A stretch of 64,000 nt of DNA from Alentia gelatinosa (taxonomy: Eukaryota > Annelida > Polychaeta > Phyllodocida > Polynoidae). Where the stretch lies: contig OX465579.1 in NCBI GenBank assembly GCA_950022655.1, forward strand, positions 136,657,118 to 136,721,117, written 5' to 3'. The position numbers and the translations under genes were made by a program. Below, in pieces: positions 1 to 12,345 of this stretch; position 1 is the first letter of the stretch, and each line of letters opens with the position of its first letter. The notes below the pieces were generated by a model. It saw nothing but the letters and a program-made list of their open reading frames with translations, did no database searches and was not told the DNA's origin.

Positions 1-1123
1 GGAAGCTATCATGTCTATTATATCTATATAAATATTTGATTATATACTCAAAGCTAAGCTCAGTTTGAAAAAAACCCAGAAGAGCAAAAGGTCCAAAGAG
101 GACCAGTCAGAACTTAATCTGAGTTTGACATACCTGATATGTACTGACGTTGACATTCTTGCATTTCAGGAAACTCGCAGGTATAATTCGAAAATGATTG
201 GTTAATTTGGCACATTGTTTGTTATGCTGCATTATTGATAAGAATAACATATAACATTATGGTTGCATGCCTGCATGTCATCCACACCTATAAATTATAA
301 TTATATATTAGTTGCTCCTTTCCAGAGGGGTGGCGCATCATGTACACTTGTCAGGGATGAATACCTACATGTCGATATGAAGTACAGCACTTCACATTAG
401 CGAACAACCCAACCCAAATCTACGAAAGGTTACAACTCTATCAATCCATCAAGGACTGTACTAATCACAGAGCCATATAAACCATGTTTATTGTGAGAAA
501 AGAAGAGACTGGCAAAAGAGACCATTTCGTTCGTATTTGTTTCTTTACTGCTTTAGTTACCATAGACGATTGTCCTTAGCATACACGTCTATGACATTTT
601 TCTGTCTGTACTGTCATAGTCTCCCTACGTTTTATTATTTATTAACATTTATTAACAAACCAGTTTCCTAATAAAAACGATCAAATGCATGAACGGAGTA
701 GTTTCCTTATTCAAAGAATGAATACAGTGAATCTAACGTTCATAAACTCACACATCAAGGAACACAAACATATCAGAAGCCTACACATCTAAATAAAAAG
801 AAATATGTCAGGTAGCTGCAGGTCGAATGCTGGAGGCAGAATGATAAACTATTGAATGATTACATCTACTTTACCGACATGACAGCTGGGAATGCGTCGT
901 GAAGATAATAACACCTGTTATTAGAAAAGAGCTGCTCTCTGCAAGAATACTTGGCTTAAGCTGATTTCCCCATCCAAGTACATCGGCATCATAATATGAT
1001 AAAACGGTACTTATTTGAGCTCCTTGATACAGATATTAATCACTCCAATGTCTGCAATCTGCCATTCAATTCAACAACCAAGCAATGATTTTGTATCCGA
1101 CAAGCATAGTTTAGAACCGACCT
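1..1123. other. Intergenic, no gene seen
   Basis: AT-rich sequence with stop codons in all frames and no ORF that resembles a known domain. No repeat family recognised elsewhere in the window is visible here. Confidence 0.6.
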
Positions 1124-1472
1124 CACCGGGCTTCCGATGCATACCGACGCACCATTGGATAGTATTGAATGGGCGTCGGGGTTCATCGGAGGGTCTGAAT
1201 TCTGTGTCGGCGTTTGTAGGTTTTAGGTCTTGCGACACACAAAAGTGAACCGGTTTTCCGGGTGAATCCCTCCCTGATATCTGCACCAGAATGTTGGTTG
1301 TGTCATAGTCTGTATCGGGCCCGTGTATACCTTGTTACGCCCTAAACCCGTCCTAACGGACTGCGCTTTCCGACCGACGGGGTCTACGACGCAGTAAATC
1401 TGCATCGTAGAGCGCGTCAGGGTGCATCGGGAGGTCTGAATTCTGCGTCGGCTTTGATGGATGCCCGGCTTT
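1124..1472. repeat. Diverged inverted-repeat element
   Basis: The left end reads CCGGGCTTCCGATG followed by ACCGACGC. The reverse complement of the right end reads CCGGGCATCC followed by GCCGACGC, so the block is bounded by imperfect inverted repeats. Inside, GGTCTGAATTCTG followed by GTCGGC occurs twice (about 1191 and 1434), each next to CATCGG. It is probably a non-autonomous DNA element. No clear target-site duplication was found. Confidence 0.4.
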
Positions 1473-2204
1473 ATATAGAACAATCATACCATGGTCACAC
1501 GCGATATAGGACAGTACGCGATATAGTAAAAAAGGTATATGACGCCCAACTATACTAATAAAGTTGTCAAACCATTGGTAAACTCACCAGAAAAATATGG
1601 TTTTAGATACGATGGAACCATATTAAAACCACAATGTGGTATCATATTTTGAAGTTAAATGCATTTGGTAGGATATGTTTTTTGTCCCATTGTGTGAATT
1701 CCCGTTCCATCCCAGAGCTCCAGTTCCCAGGCTTTCCCAAGCTTTTATAGCCAAAGTAACAGACAAATTTAAACAGTTGTAACCGTTATCATTGTTGGTG
1801 ATTTGGTACATATATTGAACCTGCTGGCGTTTCGTTAATATGCCTTTCAATGTTGTTGTTGTTCACGCTCCGGACCCTATCATATGTCGCCTAAGCAAAT
1901 AGTAAAAGTAGTTTAGAGAAAAAAAAAGAATAACAATTGATAAACTAATAATAAAGGACTAGTGTTTGGGGAAATGGTTTGCAACTGGAAATATTCAAAT
2001 AATTCTAACCATCGTTATTGTCCATCATTAGTGTCCATCTCATATGGTGTCAGAATAGGAGGGCAGGGGGGGCCGCCCCCCCCCCCCCCCCCCCCCCACT
2101 TTTTGCAAGCCTCAAGTCAAGCACCTTCAAATTAAACTCAATCAAGTGTAAAAACTGTCTTGATATTTCAACATAAAAAAAATGTCTAAATCTAACCTTT
2201 TAGC

Positions 2205-3110
2205 ATGCAACTGTGACTAAGCCTTGACTTTTCACTGCGGAAAAGTGTCAAAGTCAGACTTTTTAGTGTGTATCAATGGCTAGGCCTTGGCTTTCCAACA
2301 CAGAAAAATGTTATTGACATTTTAGCATGCAATGATGGCGAAAACCTGACTTTTCATAGTGGAAAAATGTCAAGGCCTGACTTTTTAGCTTGCAATGATG
2401 GCTAAGCCCTGACTTTTCATTGTGGAAATGTCAAAGTCTGATGGCTAAGCTCTGACTTTTCACCATGGAAAAATGTCAAAGTCTGACTTTTTAGCATGCA
2501 ATGATGGCTATGACCTGACTTTTCACCATGGAAAAATGTCAAAGTCTGACTTTTTAGCATGCAATGATGGCTATGACCTGACTTTTCACTGTGGAAAAGT
2601 GTCAAGGCCTGACGTTTAAGGCCCGGCGTCCACCTACTACGATATGGCTCCGATGTGGTCTACGATGCACCTCCCACTAAAAAACCAAAATTGCGTTGGA
2701 AGGTCCCCCAATATTGGGGCAGTTGACCATGTTTCTGCGATTAGACACTGATAAAAACCCCATACAATGCGTGGTGGATTGGCATGTCTAGACACACGTC
2801 TACGATTTTGCACCTTCCCGATATGTCTCCGATATTTGCTTTTTGTATCGGTGCCATATCGGTAGGTCTACATTTCTATCGTAGTAGGTGGACGCCAGGC
2901 CTTAGCTTGCAATGATGGCTAAGCTCTGACTTTTCACCATGGAAAAATGTCAAAGTCTGACTTTTTAGCATGCAATGATGGCTAAGCCCTGACTTTTCAC
3001 CATGGAAAAATGTCAAAGTCTGACTTTTTAGCATGCAATAATGGCTATGCCCTGACTTTTCACTGTGGAAAAATGTGTAATGAAGGCTGTGACCTGACTT
3101 TTCTCAAAGG
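2205..3110 (+). repeat. Minisatellite, about 60-70 bp unit
   Basis: Repeats of GACTTTTTAGCATGCAATGA, then TGGCTAAGCCCTGACTTTTC, then CACCATGGAAAAATGTCAAA. Several units are nearly identical and others diverged. The array is interrupted at 2621-2905 by another element. Open frames across it are repeat artefacts. Confidence 0.75.
2621..2905. mobile_element. TIR element nested in the minisatellite
   Basis: The ends are inverted copies: GGCGTCCACCTACTACGATA on the left, and its exact reverse complement TATCGTAGTAGGTGGACGCC at 2878-2897. The surrounding minisatellite resumes on the far side, so the insertion is clear. Flanking bases fit a TA or TTA duplication. About 285 bp with no ORF, so non-autonomous. 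Its GGCGTCCACC end motif recurs in the 36.7-37.6 kb elements. Confidence 0.7.
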
Positions 3111-3712
3111 TTTACAGTAAATCCAATGGAACAGACCAAAGTCAATGTCTAACTTTATACCAAGAAAAAAGTCAACAATTTTTCATTTCGCCCCCCCCCC
3201 CCCCCCACTTTCAAAATGTTCTGATGCCCCTGTAATGGTTAATACCTGATTAATAGAATAACTCTAGAAGTATGAATTTCCTTTTAACAAAATTAAACAC
3301 ATAAATTTCTCACAAGGAGCAGAAAACATCATTATGTATCTACTAGCGTAAGTCACGTATTTACTACCCGCTCTTAGATTTATAGTGATCATATAATTTG
3401 CCAAGGGCGTAGCGTATTTATCTGTACATTTACAGTGTGAACGTATGGATTCGACGTTGGCCACGTGGTACACACGGGAAAAAATTAAATGGCGGGTCTG
3501 TCTGTGAGTCGCCCGCTGCGTATCTCGACGGGTCATCTTGTTGTTATCGATTGATTTTGCATATTTATGACCTCGTATTAAATGTCCGTGGGCAGGGGTT
3601 CGGAAAAATAATAATTCTCCAACAGGAATATAGCATTCTTATATTCATTATATACCTGTGGACGAACAATGTATGTTACATAACGCTGCTGGGGGTGGAA
3701 TAACTTGCGTAT

Positions 3713-3890
3713 ACTGCCCTAGGTTGACGTTTACTGCCCTAGGTTGACATGTGACCAAAGGCTACGATCAGTGAAATTAACAATGGCGGATATTATTATA
3801 TACCTGTGGTAGTATATCCTACACATACTGCCCGCTCCTACCCATGTCGTATTTATACCCGTACGACACCTAGGTGACGTACGGGGTATG
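3713..3890. repeat. Short direct repeats and a palindrome
   Basis: TACTGCCCTAGGTTGAC occurs twice in tandem (about 3713 and 3731). At about 3856-3890 a palindrome centred on CCTAGG has arms ATACCCGTACG and CGTACGGGGTAT. The surrounding 3233-3968 is otherwise unremarkable AT-rich DNA. Confidence 0.5.
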
Positions 3891-3968
3891 TATGTGGCGT
3901 ACGGGTCATGTACCGCGGCAAAATCCAAATATTCCCCCAGTAGCAAAGTTAAAAATTCGATATTTTAA

Positions 3969-4134
3969 GGTATATAATAATAGAGAAACAGGCTGACTGT
4001 CTCCGTACGGATAAAATACTTGGTAAAATCGGCGATCAGATGAACCTCTGCCTCCGGCATCGGTTCATCTGATCGCCGATTTTACCGCGTATTTCATCCG
4101 TACGGAGACAGTAAGCCTGTTTCTCTATATTACC
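3969..4134. repeat. Long hairpin element (GGTATATAA termini)
   Basis: Near-perfect inverted repeat of about 75 bp per arm. The left arm contains AGAGAAACAGGCTGACTGTC and GGTAAAATCGGCGATCAGAT; the right arm mirrors both. The tip is GCC-TCC-GGC. The outer ends (GGTATATAATAATAGAGAAA) resemble the termini of the hairpins at 4456 and 39610. A half copy carrying the GAAGACAGTAAGCCAGTTTC arm lies at 20965-21000. Confidence 0.7.
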
Positions 4135-4455
4135 GATTCAAGACTTACAAGGTGGTTTAAAAAGAGCATCTGTAATAACTAAGTATGGAGGTAATATATA
4201 TTGGACAACAATGCACAGGAGTTTAAATAAAAGGAATAATCGGCGAGGGCACAATCGGTGTGGTTTGAAGCCTGCAAAATGTAAACATAGTACATCGAAG
4301 TGGCTATGATGTCGCCGTGACCTTGTCGCATAGCAACCTGCAAAGAAATCGACGGGACGTAAACATATCAGTTGTACCTACTCAGTCCGTACTCGATAAG
4401 GGTGGGCGTTGCTTCACATTTGATCGGTGGTTACCGAATTGCCGATTTTATTGGT

Positions 4456-4994
4456 ATTTGAAGGTATATAGGAATATGGAAACCAAATACCGGTGAAAGA
4501 AAGTCAAAGTTACTCGGTAATGCGGCTATTCCACCAAAGAAGCTCTCAGCAGGCGGATTTTACCCTCCAGCCGACGTTTGCTGCCGGGGCCGGCCGTCCG
4601 GCCGCCCCAAATCCTCTAAATTCGGCGGCGGCTGGCGACCACCAACATGTCAGCCGATTCTGGCCGGCGACAGGGTTTTGCAGGTACGGGGAGAGGCCGA
4701 TGGCCTATGAGTTTCATGAGCTGTTCCACCAAGCAGATTATTGCCGCCGGCGGGAGGTTTGGGCCGGCTATTGCCGCCGATCGCCAACAGGCGACCACAA
4801 GGCGCCCGGCCTGGGCTTAAGCCTCGTTGGTGGAATAGCCGCATAAGGGTTGAAAAACTTCTGCCCGCAGCCATAGAGCTGTCAAGTTACAGCTGTATGC
4901 CGCAGCCAAGGCCCTGGGGAGTAATTCTTCCGACAGTTACCTTTTAACTTTTAATTCCTTTCACTGGAACATAGTTTCCTTCTATTCCTTCATT
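4456..4994. repeat. Hairpin-family element split by a nested insert
   Basis: The left end reads TTGAAGGTATATAGGAATAT, then GGAAACCAAATACCGG and GAAAGTCAAAGTTAC. The right end mirrors it (GTTACCTTTTAAC, CTTTCACTGG, AACATAGTTTCC, TATTCCTTCATTT). Both ends match the family at 39610, 40101 and 62733. The middle is replaced by a separate element at 4521-4843. Confidence 0.65.
4521..4843. mobile_element. GC-rich TIR element with TAA duplication
   Basis: Perfect 17-bp terminal inverted repeats, TGCGGCTATTCCACCAA and TTGGTGGAATAGCCGCA, are flanked on both sides by TAA (4518-4520 and 4844-4846). A three-base TWA duplication is typical of PIF/Harbinger-type elements. The interior is much more GC-rich than its surroundings, with many GGCCGG and GCCGCC motifs. 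Open frames here on both strands are composition artefacts. Non-autonomous. Confidence 0.7.
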
Positions 4995-5108
4995 TCCCAC
5001 GACATTGTTGTGGAATGCAACGATCCTACATACATACGACTTGTTCGTAGAATTTATTATTGATCAATCTTTTCATTCAAATAGATCTGGGCTTTGTGTG
5101 CATCATGA

Positions 5109-5326
5109 CGGGGACACACCAAGCGAGAAAGGCAGCGATTTCTGGAATCGCCAACACAAAATGGCGTGTGTGTGAGCTATTATTTCATATTTCCCTTGAT
5201 TATTGCTTCTGATACACTAAATTATCGGTGGGAGATATTACTATGAAAAAATATCTCAGATATATGCTATTTTGTATTGGCGATTCCAGAGATCGCCACC
5301 TTGACTCCCTTAGTGTGTCTCCCGCT
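5109..5326. mobile_element. MITE with CACACCAAGCG ends
   Basis: The left end reads GGGGACACACCAAGCGAGAA, then AGGCAGCGATTTCTGGAATC. The right end mirrors it imperfectly (GGCGATTCCAGAGATCGCC, GTGTGTCTCCC). A related copy, including CAACACAAAATGGCGT and GGTGGGAGATATTA, lies at 20122-20292 inside another element. Confidence 0.6.
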
Positions 5327-8300
5327 TAAGCCTCTCAAAGCAGCTGAAGATAATTCGAAAAAATAGATATGCGAGAGGAAAAACCTCGTGGATTCTAGAG
5401 TGCGTGCATACATTTTCAAACACTAATACTTGGTGACCTCAGGAATTCCTGAAGATGAAGGTAAAGACTTCTAATGGAAATGAAAATTGTTCTATAAACC
5501 TATAAAACTAAAATGCTATGGAATTTAACGAAGCTATGTCTTTCCCTCTTACTTAAATACCAGGTCAAATTGTTTTAATTGAAAACAATTTACATATTTT
5601 CACGTGCTTCCTTCATATAGTGACATGACATATCATCACACAACATAATATCATTGAGTGCAAGTTCTTTGTGTCTTGTGTCTAGGTTAAATACTAGTAC
5701 ATTTTATATCAACAGAAAAGAAAGGTAGAGCAACAAAGACAGTGAGTCTGATTTACATATGAGCAAAGTTTACATATACAAAAAACACCTTTGATGTGTT
5801 CAGTTGGATAATATAATTTAGGAATGAAATTAAAATAGAAGAATATTGATATGTCTCCTGGAAAATAAAGATCAAAGGAGTAGTCGATGAACTAAACATA
5901 GATTCTATATAAGGAAAAGGAAAGTGCCGCAGGGCAACTGATTTTATATTGTTACCCGCCCTAGTATCATAACTGATAGAGTCCAGGAAAGGCTAAATGA
6001 TTTATTTATATACTTGTGAAAAAAAAACATCGTCTCATGTGTTTGTATTAGCTTGTTTTATCATTTTGGTTCATATCCAAGTCTACACTTCTTGTCTTGA
6101 ACTTTGTCTCTAGCTGTTATGTATAGTTCAAAATTTAACGCGGCCCCTTGTGTCCATAAACAACAAAAGCCAATACTCCGTAGGCTATAAGGAAGTAGAA
6201 AACCTATATCATCTGTAGAGATTTAAGATTCAAGGATATAGATCTTCACATGGTGGTTGCCTCATCATACTACCAAACCATGTCTTGTCCTTACCATGTA
6301 TGTTGTCTTCACAAATCAAACCCCTCGCCCGAGAGATGAATGAAAGAGGGCAAGTTCGTAATGGACATTGGAAACTCAGAATTAATTATCAATACTACCC
6401 AAGAGACCAACCAGTACTAAAATGGTGTGGTTAAATGGGAACGCTATTTGGTAAATTGCTGACGTGCAAAAACCTGTCACTATCTGTCTACAAACTCTGT
6501 GCCATTATTAGGATGCCGAGGGTTGACCAGTGTCTTAGTCCTAGCAGTGTGTCCAACTGACCGAAATACCTCATTGATCCACTAGTGATTGATATGTTTG
6601 GACCCTACAAAGGCGGTTGTAGAAATGGCAAGTTGGCTGGGTGCCAGATTGGGTACAGAAAATGACCCATAAAATGAATATGACCCAAACCTTTTTATTT
6701 TTTTTATTTTCTGTTTAAAGAAGGCACAATCCGAGACAGCGAAATAAAGTAGGAATAACAGGCAATGTTTATTTGCTGTTGGAATAAAACGTTTCGGATT
6801 ATTATCAATCCTTCATCATGTAGTCCCTTATATAATTCCACACTCATTCACTAATGATGAATATATCAGTTGTTCCTTGTATTTTATGGTTTCATTGTAT
6901 ACCTATGCACAAGTGGCTAGGAGTTATACACACGTAAAGGAGAAATACGTCCGTACGTGTCAAATACATCCATGCATGACACATACGTCTCTGGGTCATA
7001 AATTCGTCATCACAGGCTTCTCGGTGAGCGTGAGAAAACAGGACGAATTGAATTGTTACTTGATTTATAAGTGTTTCCACGTCACGATGCGATAGACAGA
7101 CTTATGTACCAATAGATAACTTCGATACTGTGACAACCGAGAATAAACGTGACAAAAGTAAAGGACCATAAAGTATCTTTTGCATTTTCTACTCTCACTG
7201 AAAGTGAATCGTTAAAATAAACAAGCATACAAACAGGAAAGGAATGATTAAAGAATACCATAGGGAAGACTTAAAGAAAAGTAAAACTCTGAAAGAAAGA
7301 CAAAATTCTCTACCTGACCAGACACAGTTGTGAGAGTACCTCCTTACCTGCACGATATCTCCAGCTAGGATTGAACTGTGTAATTTATTCAATTATTTTT
7401 TTTGAATCGTAAAAGTCCCGAGCAGACATAGGAGGTGCTATATTGTTTCGTTTCACACACACAGAGACACAAAAATAACGAAGTGTCTAAAGTATTTATT
7501 TAAGCAAATTTAAACTGTAATAAAGGCCCTGTGAGAACCAGCTGCTTCATGGAGCTCTGACTCTAGCCTGGGTTTCAATTCAATCAAATTCTCCGTGAAG
7601 ATTATTGGAGGAGAAGACTGGGTTGTGCCTGCAGTTAACAATGTGATTCTGATTGACATCTCAGCACATAAATTTCTCGCTATTCCGTTAGCCCCCCTAC
7701 GGCCATGATGGTTTCGTGACCTCACGAGCACTTAGTGCATGGAAGCTTTGTATGCCGATTTACTCTGATGATCTTGAGATATTTACCATTAGATGTACTT
7801 ACTCTATTTGTAAATTTCTGTTATCCTTGTCGTGGCTATATAAATACCTCTCGTGCTCAATATCCTAGGGCCTGTTTAAAAATCTAGGCTTGTACATGAA
7901 GACCCTTTTCTATACGCCACAGATATCAATGAGCGATTTGGGTAAACTTTATCTAACAATATATGAACAACCTTTGTTAGCCAGGTAGAACAGTCTTAGC
8001 TGAACGAGGCTGAATATCATTAAACAATAACCCTCGTACGAAGTCCACTTGTATACTGTCCTTTCGCAGGTATAAATTATCAAACCGACCCCAGGATCAT
8101 ACCATGAAATGTGATCTTATTTATCCTATCTACAACGACCCTATAAATCAGAGTATAGCCATTGACTGCATTCAAACACATGTGTCATTAAGGGCTTGGG
8201 CTACTATCCACACCGATGGTGTACCCGTGCAAATATTTATCCCCCAATAGATGCAAAGGTTATATTATCGCATACACTCACACAGGTAAATTAGATTTTA

Positions 8301-8592
8301 GTGAAACACCATTAAACACTTTTTAATGTATTCACACTCTTCCAAGGGATGAGCACCCAAAATATGCTACTGAGAGTCGCACTGACTTCCTTTACTATTG
8401 GCATAGGAATGGCTAATTGAGGTTAATCACACTCCCTCCTCACGTCGCAAGCTCCTAAGACTGAGGCCCATGGAGCGTGAGAGTGCATTAACTGGTGTAC
8501 TTAAGTATGTATGACCTTCAAATCAAAGTGGCCACAGACTTATCTGCCCTCTGAGTATATTGAAAAGAATGTTTGAAGGTTTCACAACACTG
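5327..8592. other. Intergenic, no gene seen
   Basis: AT-rich sequence, all ORFs under 80 codons and none domain-like. No tandem array or recognisable element was found. Confidence 0.55.
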
Positions 8593-8642
8593 CAATAACT
8601 AGGGTCATATCACAGCAAAATATTAAGAAGGAACTGCGTTGA

Positions 8643-8757
8643 GATCCATAGCCACTGAAACTATGCCATGATTTTTGTTTGCAGAGTAATCTCATGAGGC
8701 AAAGCCAAGTGAGATTATGTAGCACAGGACAATGAATAGTTTCAGTGACTATGGATC
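8643..8757. repeat. Hairpin element
   Basis: Arms GATCCATAGCCACTGAAACT and AGTTTCAGTGACTATGGATC are inverted copies, with further pairing inwards to AGTAATCTCA / TGAGATTA. The tip reads GAGGC-AAA-GCCAAG, the same design as other hairpins in this window. Confidence 0.65.
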
Positions 8758-8885
8758 GAGGCGTACGGTCTCACCCCTAATTAGCTGACATCATCTCCCA
8801 TTATGTGTTATTTTACAATACTCCATGGGTGTTGCATATGAGTTCCCAATGTTAAGTCTATGGGGAAAATACCAGGGGTGAGATA

Positions 8886-9023
8886 AGGGGCCATCCATAA
8901 ATGATGTCACTTTTTTAGGGAATTTGAAGGATCCCCACCACTCATCCTCCTGTCACACTTTGTCACATATTTCGTACCAAAAAATTACATCACACTTTGT
9001 GGAACACCCCCCCCCCCCCCCCC
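8886..9023 (+). mobile_element. GGCCATCCATAAA repeat, partial copy
   Basis: Begins GGGGCCATCCATAAATGATG and ends in a 17-base C tract. It shares its first bases with elements at 26372, 34487 and 55719 but lacks a recognisable right end. Confidence 0.5.
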
Positions 9024-9079
9024 AATTTTCTTTCTCATGTAAGATATGGACAAAAATCGATAGTTTTGTGGCCAGGCGG

Positions 9080-9161
9080 CTGTAAACCACGAGAAGTTGA
9101 CGCATAGTAGTACAAGAGCGCTAGCGAGTGTGTTACGATGTCAACCTCAAGTGGTTTACAG
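9080..9161. repeat. Hairpin element
   Basis: Arms CTGTAAACCACGAGAAGTTG and TCAACCTCAAGTGGTTTACA pair, and so do the inner bases. The tip is GAGCGCTAGCGAG, like the tip of the hairpin at 44741. Confidence 0.6.
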
Positions 9162-9681
9162 AGGTTTTTTTCAAATAAATTAAACCCACTAATTGCAATA
9201 TAATATGTTATAACAATAGGGACTATTTCTTTGTTCTACAGCACAAAGGGGCTATTTTCCTCGTATACTATGGTTTTGAGGCCGTATACCACAGATATGA
9301 ATCCGTATACCGCAGTTATAGTATCTGATTTTTTGACAAAGCTATTTTAATACACCATTGATTTAGAGGGAGATATCACATGTGAAAAATATTCTGATTT
9401 CTTTGATCACTGAAAAGCTTTTGATACTTTACCATACATTACTATAGTAATTGGCAATTTAGACCAACCAATCATATATATGCAGTGCTGAACTTTTAAT
9501 CAAGCATAAATCTAGTCTGCTCTAGTCTGCTCTGCTGAGTTCCTAATAAAATCAACATCGTTCTATTGTGGTGTTCCACATCTACCACCTCCATGTATAT
9601 AGAAAACACATTTATAAGTTCAACCTACACAATTTCTATCTCACAGAGAAGCCAGAAGATAATCCCTTCCTAAAGGCAGTG

Positions 9682-10625
9682 ATCCACCAAGCGAAAGTTA
9701 GGGCCGGACGACGTCCGTGCGGATGGAATGTGAACGTCTGCTGCTACCGCCTCTCGTCGGCTCAAGCCGGTTGAGATAATCGCCTTGGTGGATCAGCAAA
9801 TAATGTCAAATCAGCTAGGGCCGGCCGCACCCGGCTGAGGCCGGTCCTAGTCGCCTCTCCCAAATCACCGTCGTCCGTAGCCGTGTGGCCCAGGTGTGGT
9901 AGCCGGCCAGGCATCGCCTCTGGCCGGCCGGCCCAAAATGAAAATTATTTGCTGGTCCACTGACCCAGCCGTGTGGAGTCGGCTAGAAACTCCTTAGCCA
10001 ACGCTAGCCGACCATAGCTGACGCAAAACTGATTCATTAGCTTTTTAAAGGCGGCCAGTCGGCCGATGTCAATGCATTTGCCGGGCCCCGCGGCGAGGGA
10101 TCGCCGCCAACATGGTGCAGCTGACACCGGTCATACCCAAAGCCGCGAACGGACATCGACACTTTCGGTATTTTCGGCAGAATTCTAAAGCATGCCATAC
10201 ACATTCATAACATCGATCCTTATCTTTATTTACCTTCATTGTTCGATTTAACGTGTATTTCCGCGGTTATCTGATGTTTTCTGACCGTTCCCGTACAAAT
10301 TCCGGCACACCGACATACTGCTCCGCTCAATACCGGCTTTCGTGGGTTCAGAGCGTCGAAGTGTATCGCTGCACACGGCACCGCCTATCGAGGACCTCGA
10401 TTACTACGTAAAATACTATGCGCGCCGCCTATCGAATCAATGGAGTACTCGGCTGGCCCGTCCCCGCGAGCGCCGTGTGGACGTCGGCCAGCTGGAAATA
10501 ACTATTTGGAGGACCAGCACGGAGAATTCGAGACGGCCGGACATCCGGCCTAGGTGATTTTAGCAGAAATGGCCGTCGTCCAAAGCCGGCTGGACGTCGC
10601 CTCTGCAGCTCTTGGTGCATCTCCG
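9682..10625. repeat. GC-rich GGCCGG repeat block with CCACCAAG inverted repeats
   Basis: GATCCACCAAGCG at about 9681 is inverted at about 9782 (CGCCTTGGTGGATC). The following sequence to about 10130, and again 10340-10625, is dense in GGCCGG, GCCGGC and CGTCGGC. It resembles the interior of the 4521-4843 element. The GC-rich islands end abruptly against AT-rich DNA, which suggests several diverged or nested copies. ORFs here (10342-10557 and others) have no recognisable domain and are probably composition artefacts. Confidence 0.45.
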
Positions 10626-11090
10626 GCTTAAGCTACAACTGAGTATATATATTTCCAATAGACAAACTGGTGGGATTCCTATATGTGCCAATAGGGTTAG
10701 GTAGAAATCATCATCACTGAAGCAAAGGTCTTATTTTTCATGGGAGGTAACCACTGAAGAATCTAGATTGTGAACCTGCAGTCTGCCACTGATTAAATGT
10801 ACCCAGATACATTTAATTGGTGAGCTAAAATATCAGGTCTTGTCAGATTGCTTAATGTTGGCGAGAAAACCATTGACCTGAAATCGTCATCCCCTATTCC
10901 ACCAGCTGATTATCTGCACAAAAGTGTCAGCAGGTTGTTCTAAATGTTATAATCAGTCCAAATCATCAGGTGAAAATGTGGCAATAGGCACCTTGCATCC
11001 CTGGCTGAAACCTGTCCACATTGATGAGAAACAAGGAACTCTTCCCAGTGTAACAGCACTCTCTGCAGTTATACTTACTTAACCATTGTA

Positions 11091-11837
11091 AAGACCAACG
11101 CACACCTGGCGACTTTTTTCCTTGCGATATGCTTGGGACTTTTTAGGAAAAATATCGCAAGGGGGGTGCAATAAGCACAGCAGGGGTCGGGAAAAGTCGA
11201 CGACAAATTCTGTTCGGGCGTCGGTCACCCCAGCAGGAGGTTACCCGAAAATCTCAAGGCCTATGCATGCACACTTTGAGATTTTCCCTGAGACTTTCCT
11301 TGAGACTTTCCCTTTCCGAAAGTCTCAACAATGGATAACTGGCTTCTTTTTTAACCTTTATTTATACCTATATATTTTAACTCAATATCATATATGATAT
11401 TGAATTATACTAAAAAGATTGTTTTTATGCAAAACTATATTTTCCAGGGTTTTCCAGGTTTTTCCAGTCTCTCTGTGAGAATTCCAGGCTTTTTCCAGGC
11501 TTGGAAGACCCCAAAGCATAATTCCAGGACCCGAGACCCGGGCCAACGGCCCGCCCAGCGGGAGGTGGCATCCAAAAGTCAAAAGTCTCAAGCGAAAAAA
11601 TATAACATGTTATATTCGAAAGTCTCAAGGAAAGTCTCAAAGAAAAGTCGGCGACAAACCCCAAATCAGCGGGGGGGGGGGAAAGGGGGTGAAAAGGGGG
11701 TGCATAATGGGGTCTGCGATATCGCAAGGAAACCATGGCACACTTAGCGATATTGTACCGTAAAAATGTCTCAAGGGGTGTTTTACAGCGACTTTTCCGC
11801 TAAAAACGGGAAAAGTCGCCTAGTGTGCGTTGGTCTT
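11091..11837. mobile_element. TIR element, Harbinger-like, about 750 bp
   Basis: Left end AAGACCAACGCACAC followed by CTGGCGACTTTT. The right end mirrors it (AAAAGTCGCCTAGTGTGCGT, then TGGTCTT). Flanking bases fit a TAA duplication outside AGACC. The interior has repeated AAAGTCTCAAG and GATATCGCAAGG motifs near both ends, typical subterminal repeats. No transposase is readable; the ORFs at 11394-11747 overlap the repeats. An AT-rich stretch with TTTTCCAGG repeats around 11440-11500 may be a nested insert. Confidence 0.65.
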
Positions 11838-12009
11838 AACATATACATACATGTACTGACTTTCCTGGATGTGGACTTTCTCCTATTTTGGCTGCCCTTT
11901 TCTTTAGTTGTTTGACAATTTCAGTGGATTTGTTTATGTAGCCTTAACAGGATATACATCCATAAATGCTTTTGATCATACTTTTCCAGCACTGGGAAAG
12001 TAGCCTCTA

Positions 12010-12345
12010 AAGCCTATAAGACATTGACATTAATCCCGACTGGACATCGGCTCAATGAGAGTCAGGAATAAAATCTTGACATCTCCTACCTATAAGACAT
12101 TGACATCTTCCCGATGACACCTCCTCCTTATATAACGTTGTAAATGACCCAGGATGAGATCAAAGAGAGTGGCCAGGATAGGTCCATATAGGCAATAATG
12201 CTATATTTAGTAATTTCTGTTATCTTCAAGATATCAGAAAATGGCTTTCCCCTGCATTTTGATATAGAGCACTTACAAATTTGACTTGAGGATAGGTAGC
12301 ATCGCTATTTCAACTGCCTGCTCAGAACCGTGAACAGTCGATGAA
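12010..12345. mobile_element. Diverged relative of the CTATAAGACAGCGAC element
   Basis: Starts AAGCCTATAAGACATTGACA and contains GAGATCAAAGAGAGTGGCC and GAGGATAGGTAGCATCG, also present in the better copy at 30470-30869. The right terminus is not recognisable, so this is a fragment. Confidence 0.55.

Larger units (their letters stand above)
2042..3232 (+). mobile_element. Non-autonomous TIR element carrying a minisatellite (copy 1)
   Basis: The left end (GGTGTCAGAATAGGAGGGCA, then a C tract) and right end (CTTTCAAAATGTTCTGATGC, then CCCTG) match the two ends of a second, inverted copy at 31498-32021. The interior is a minisatellite with motif GTCAAAGTCTGACTTTTTAG, and a separate inverted-repeat element is inserted in it at 2621-2905. 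Neither copy has a transposase ORF. The left terminus has drifted in its first few bases and no target-site duplication is obvious at this copy. Superfamily is uncertain: the CAG terminus suggests hAT-like or another CAG-ended group. Confidence 0.6.
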
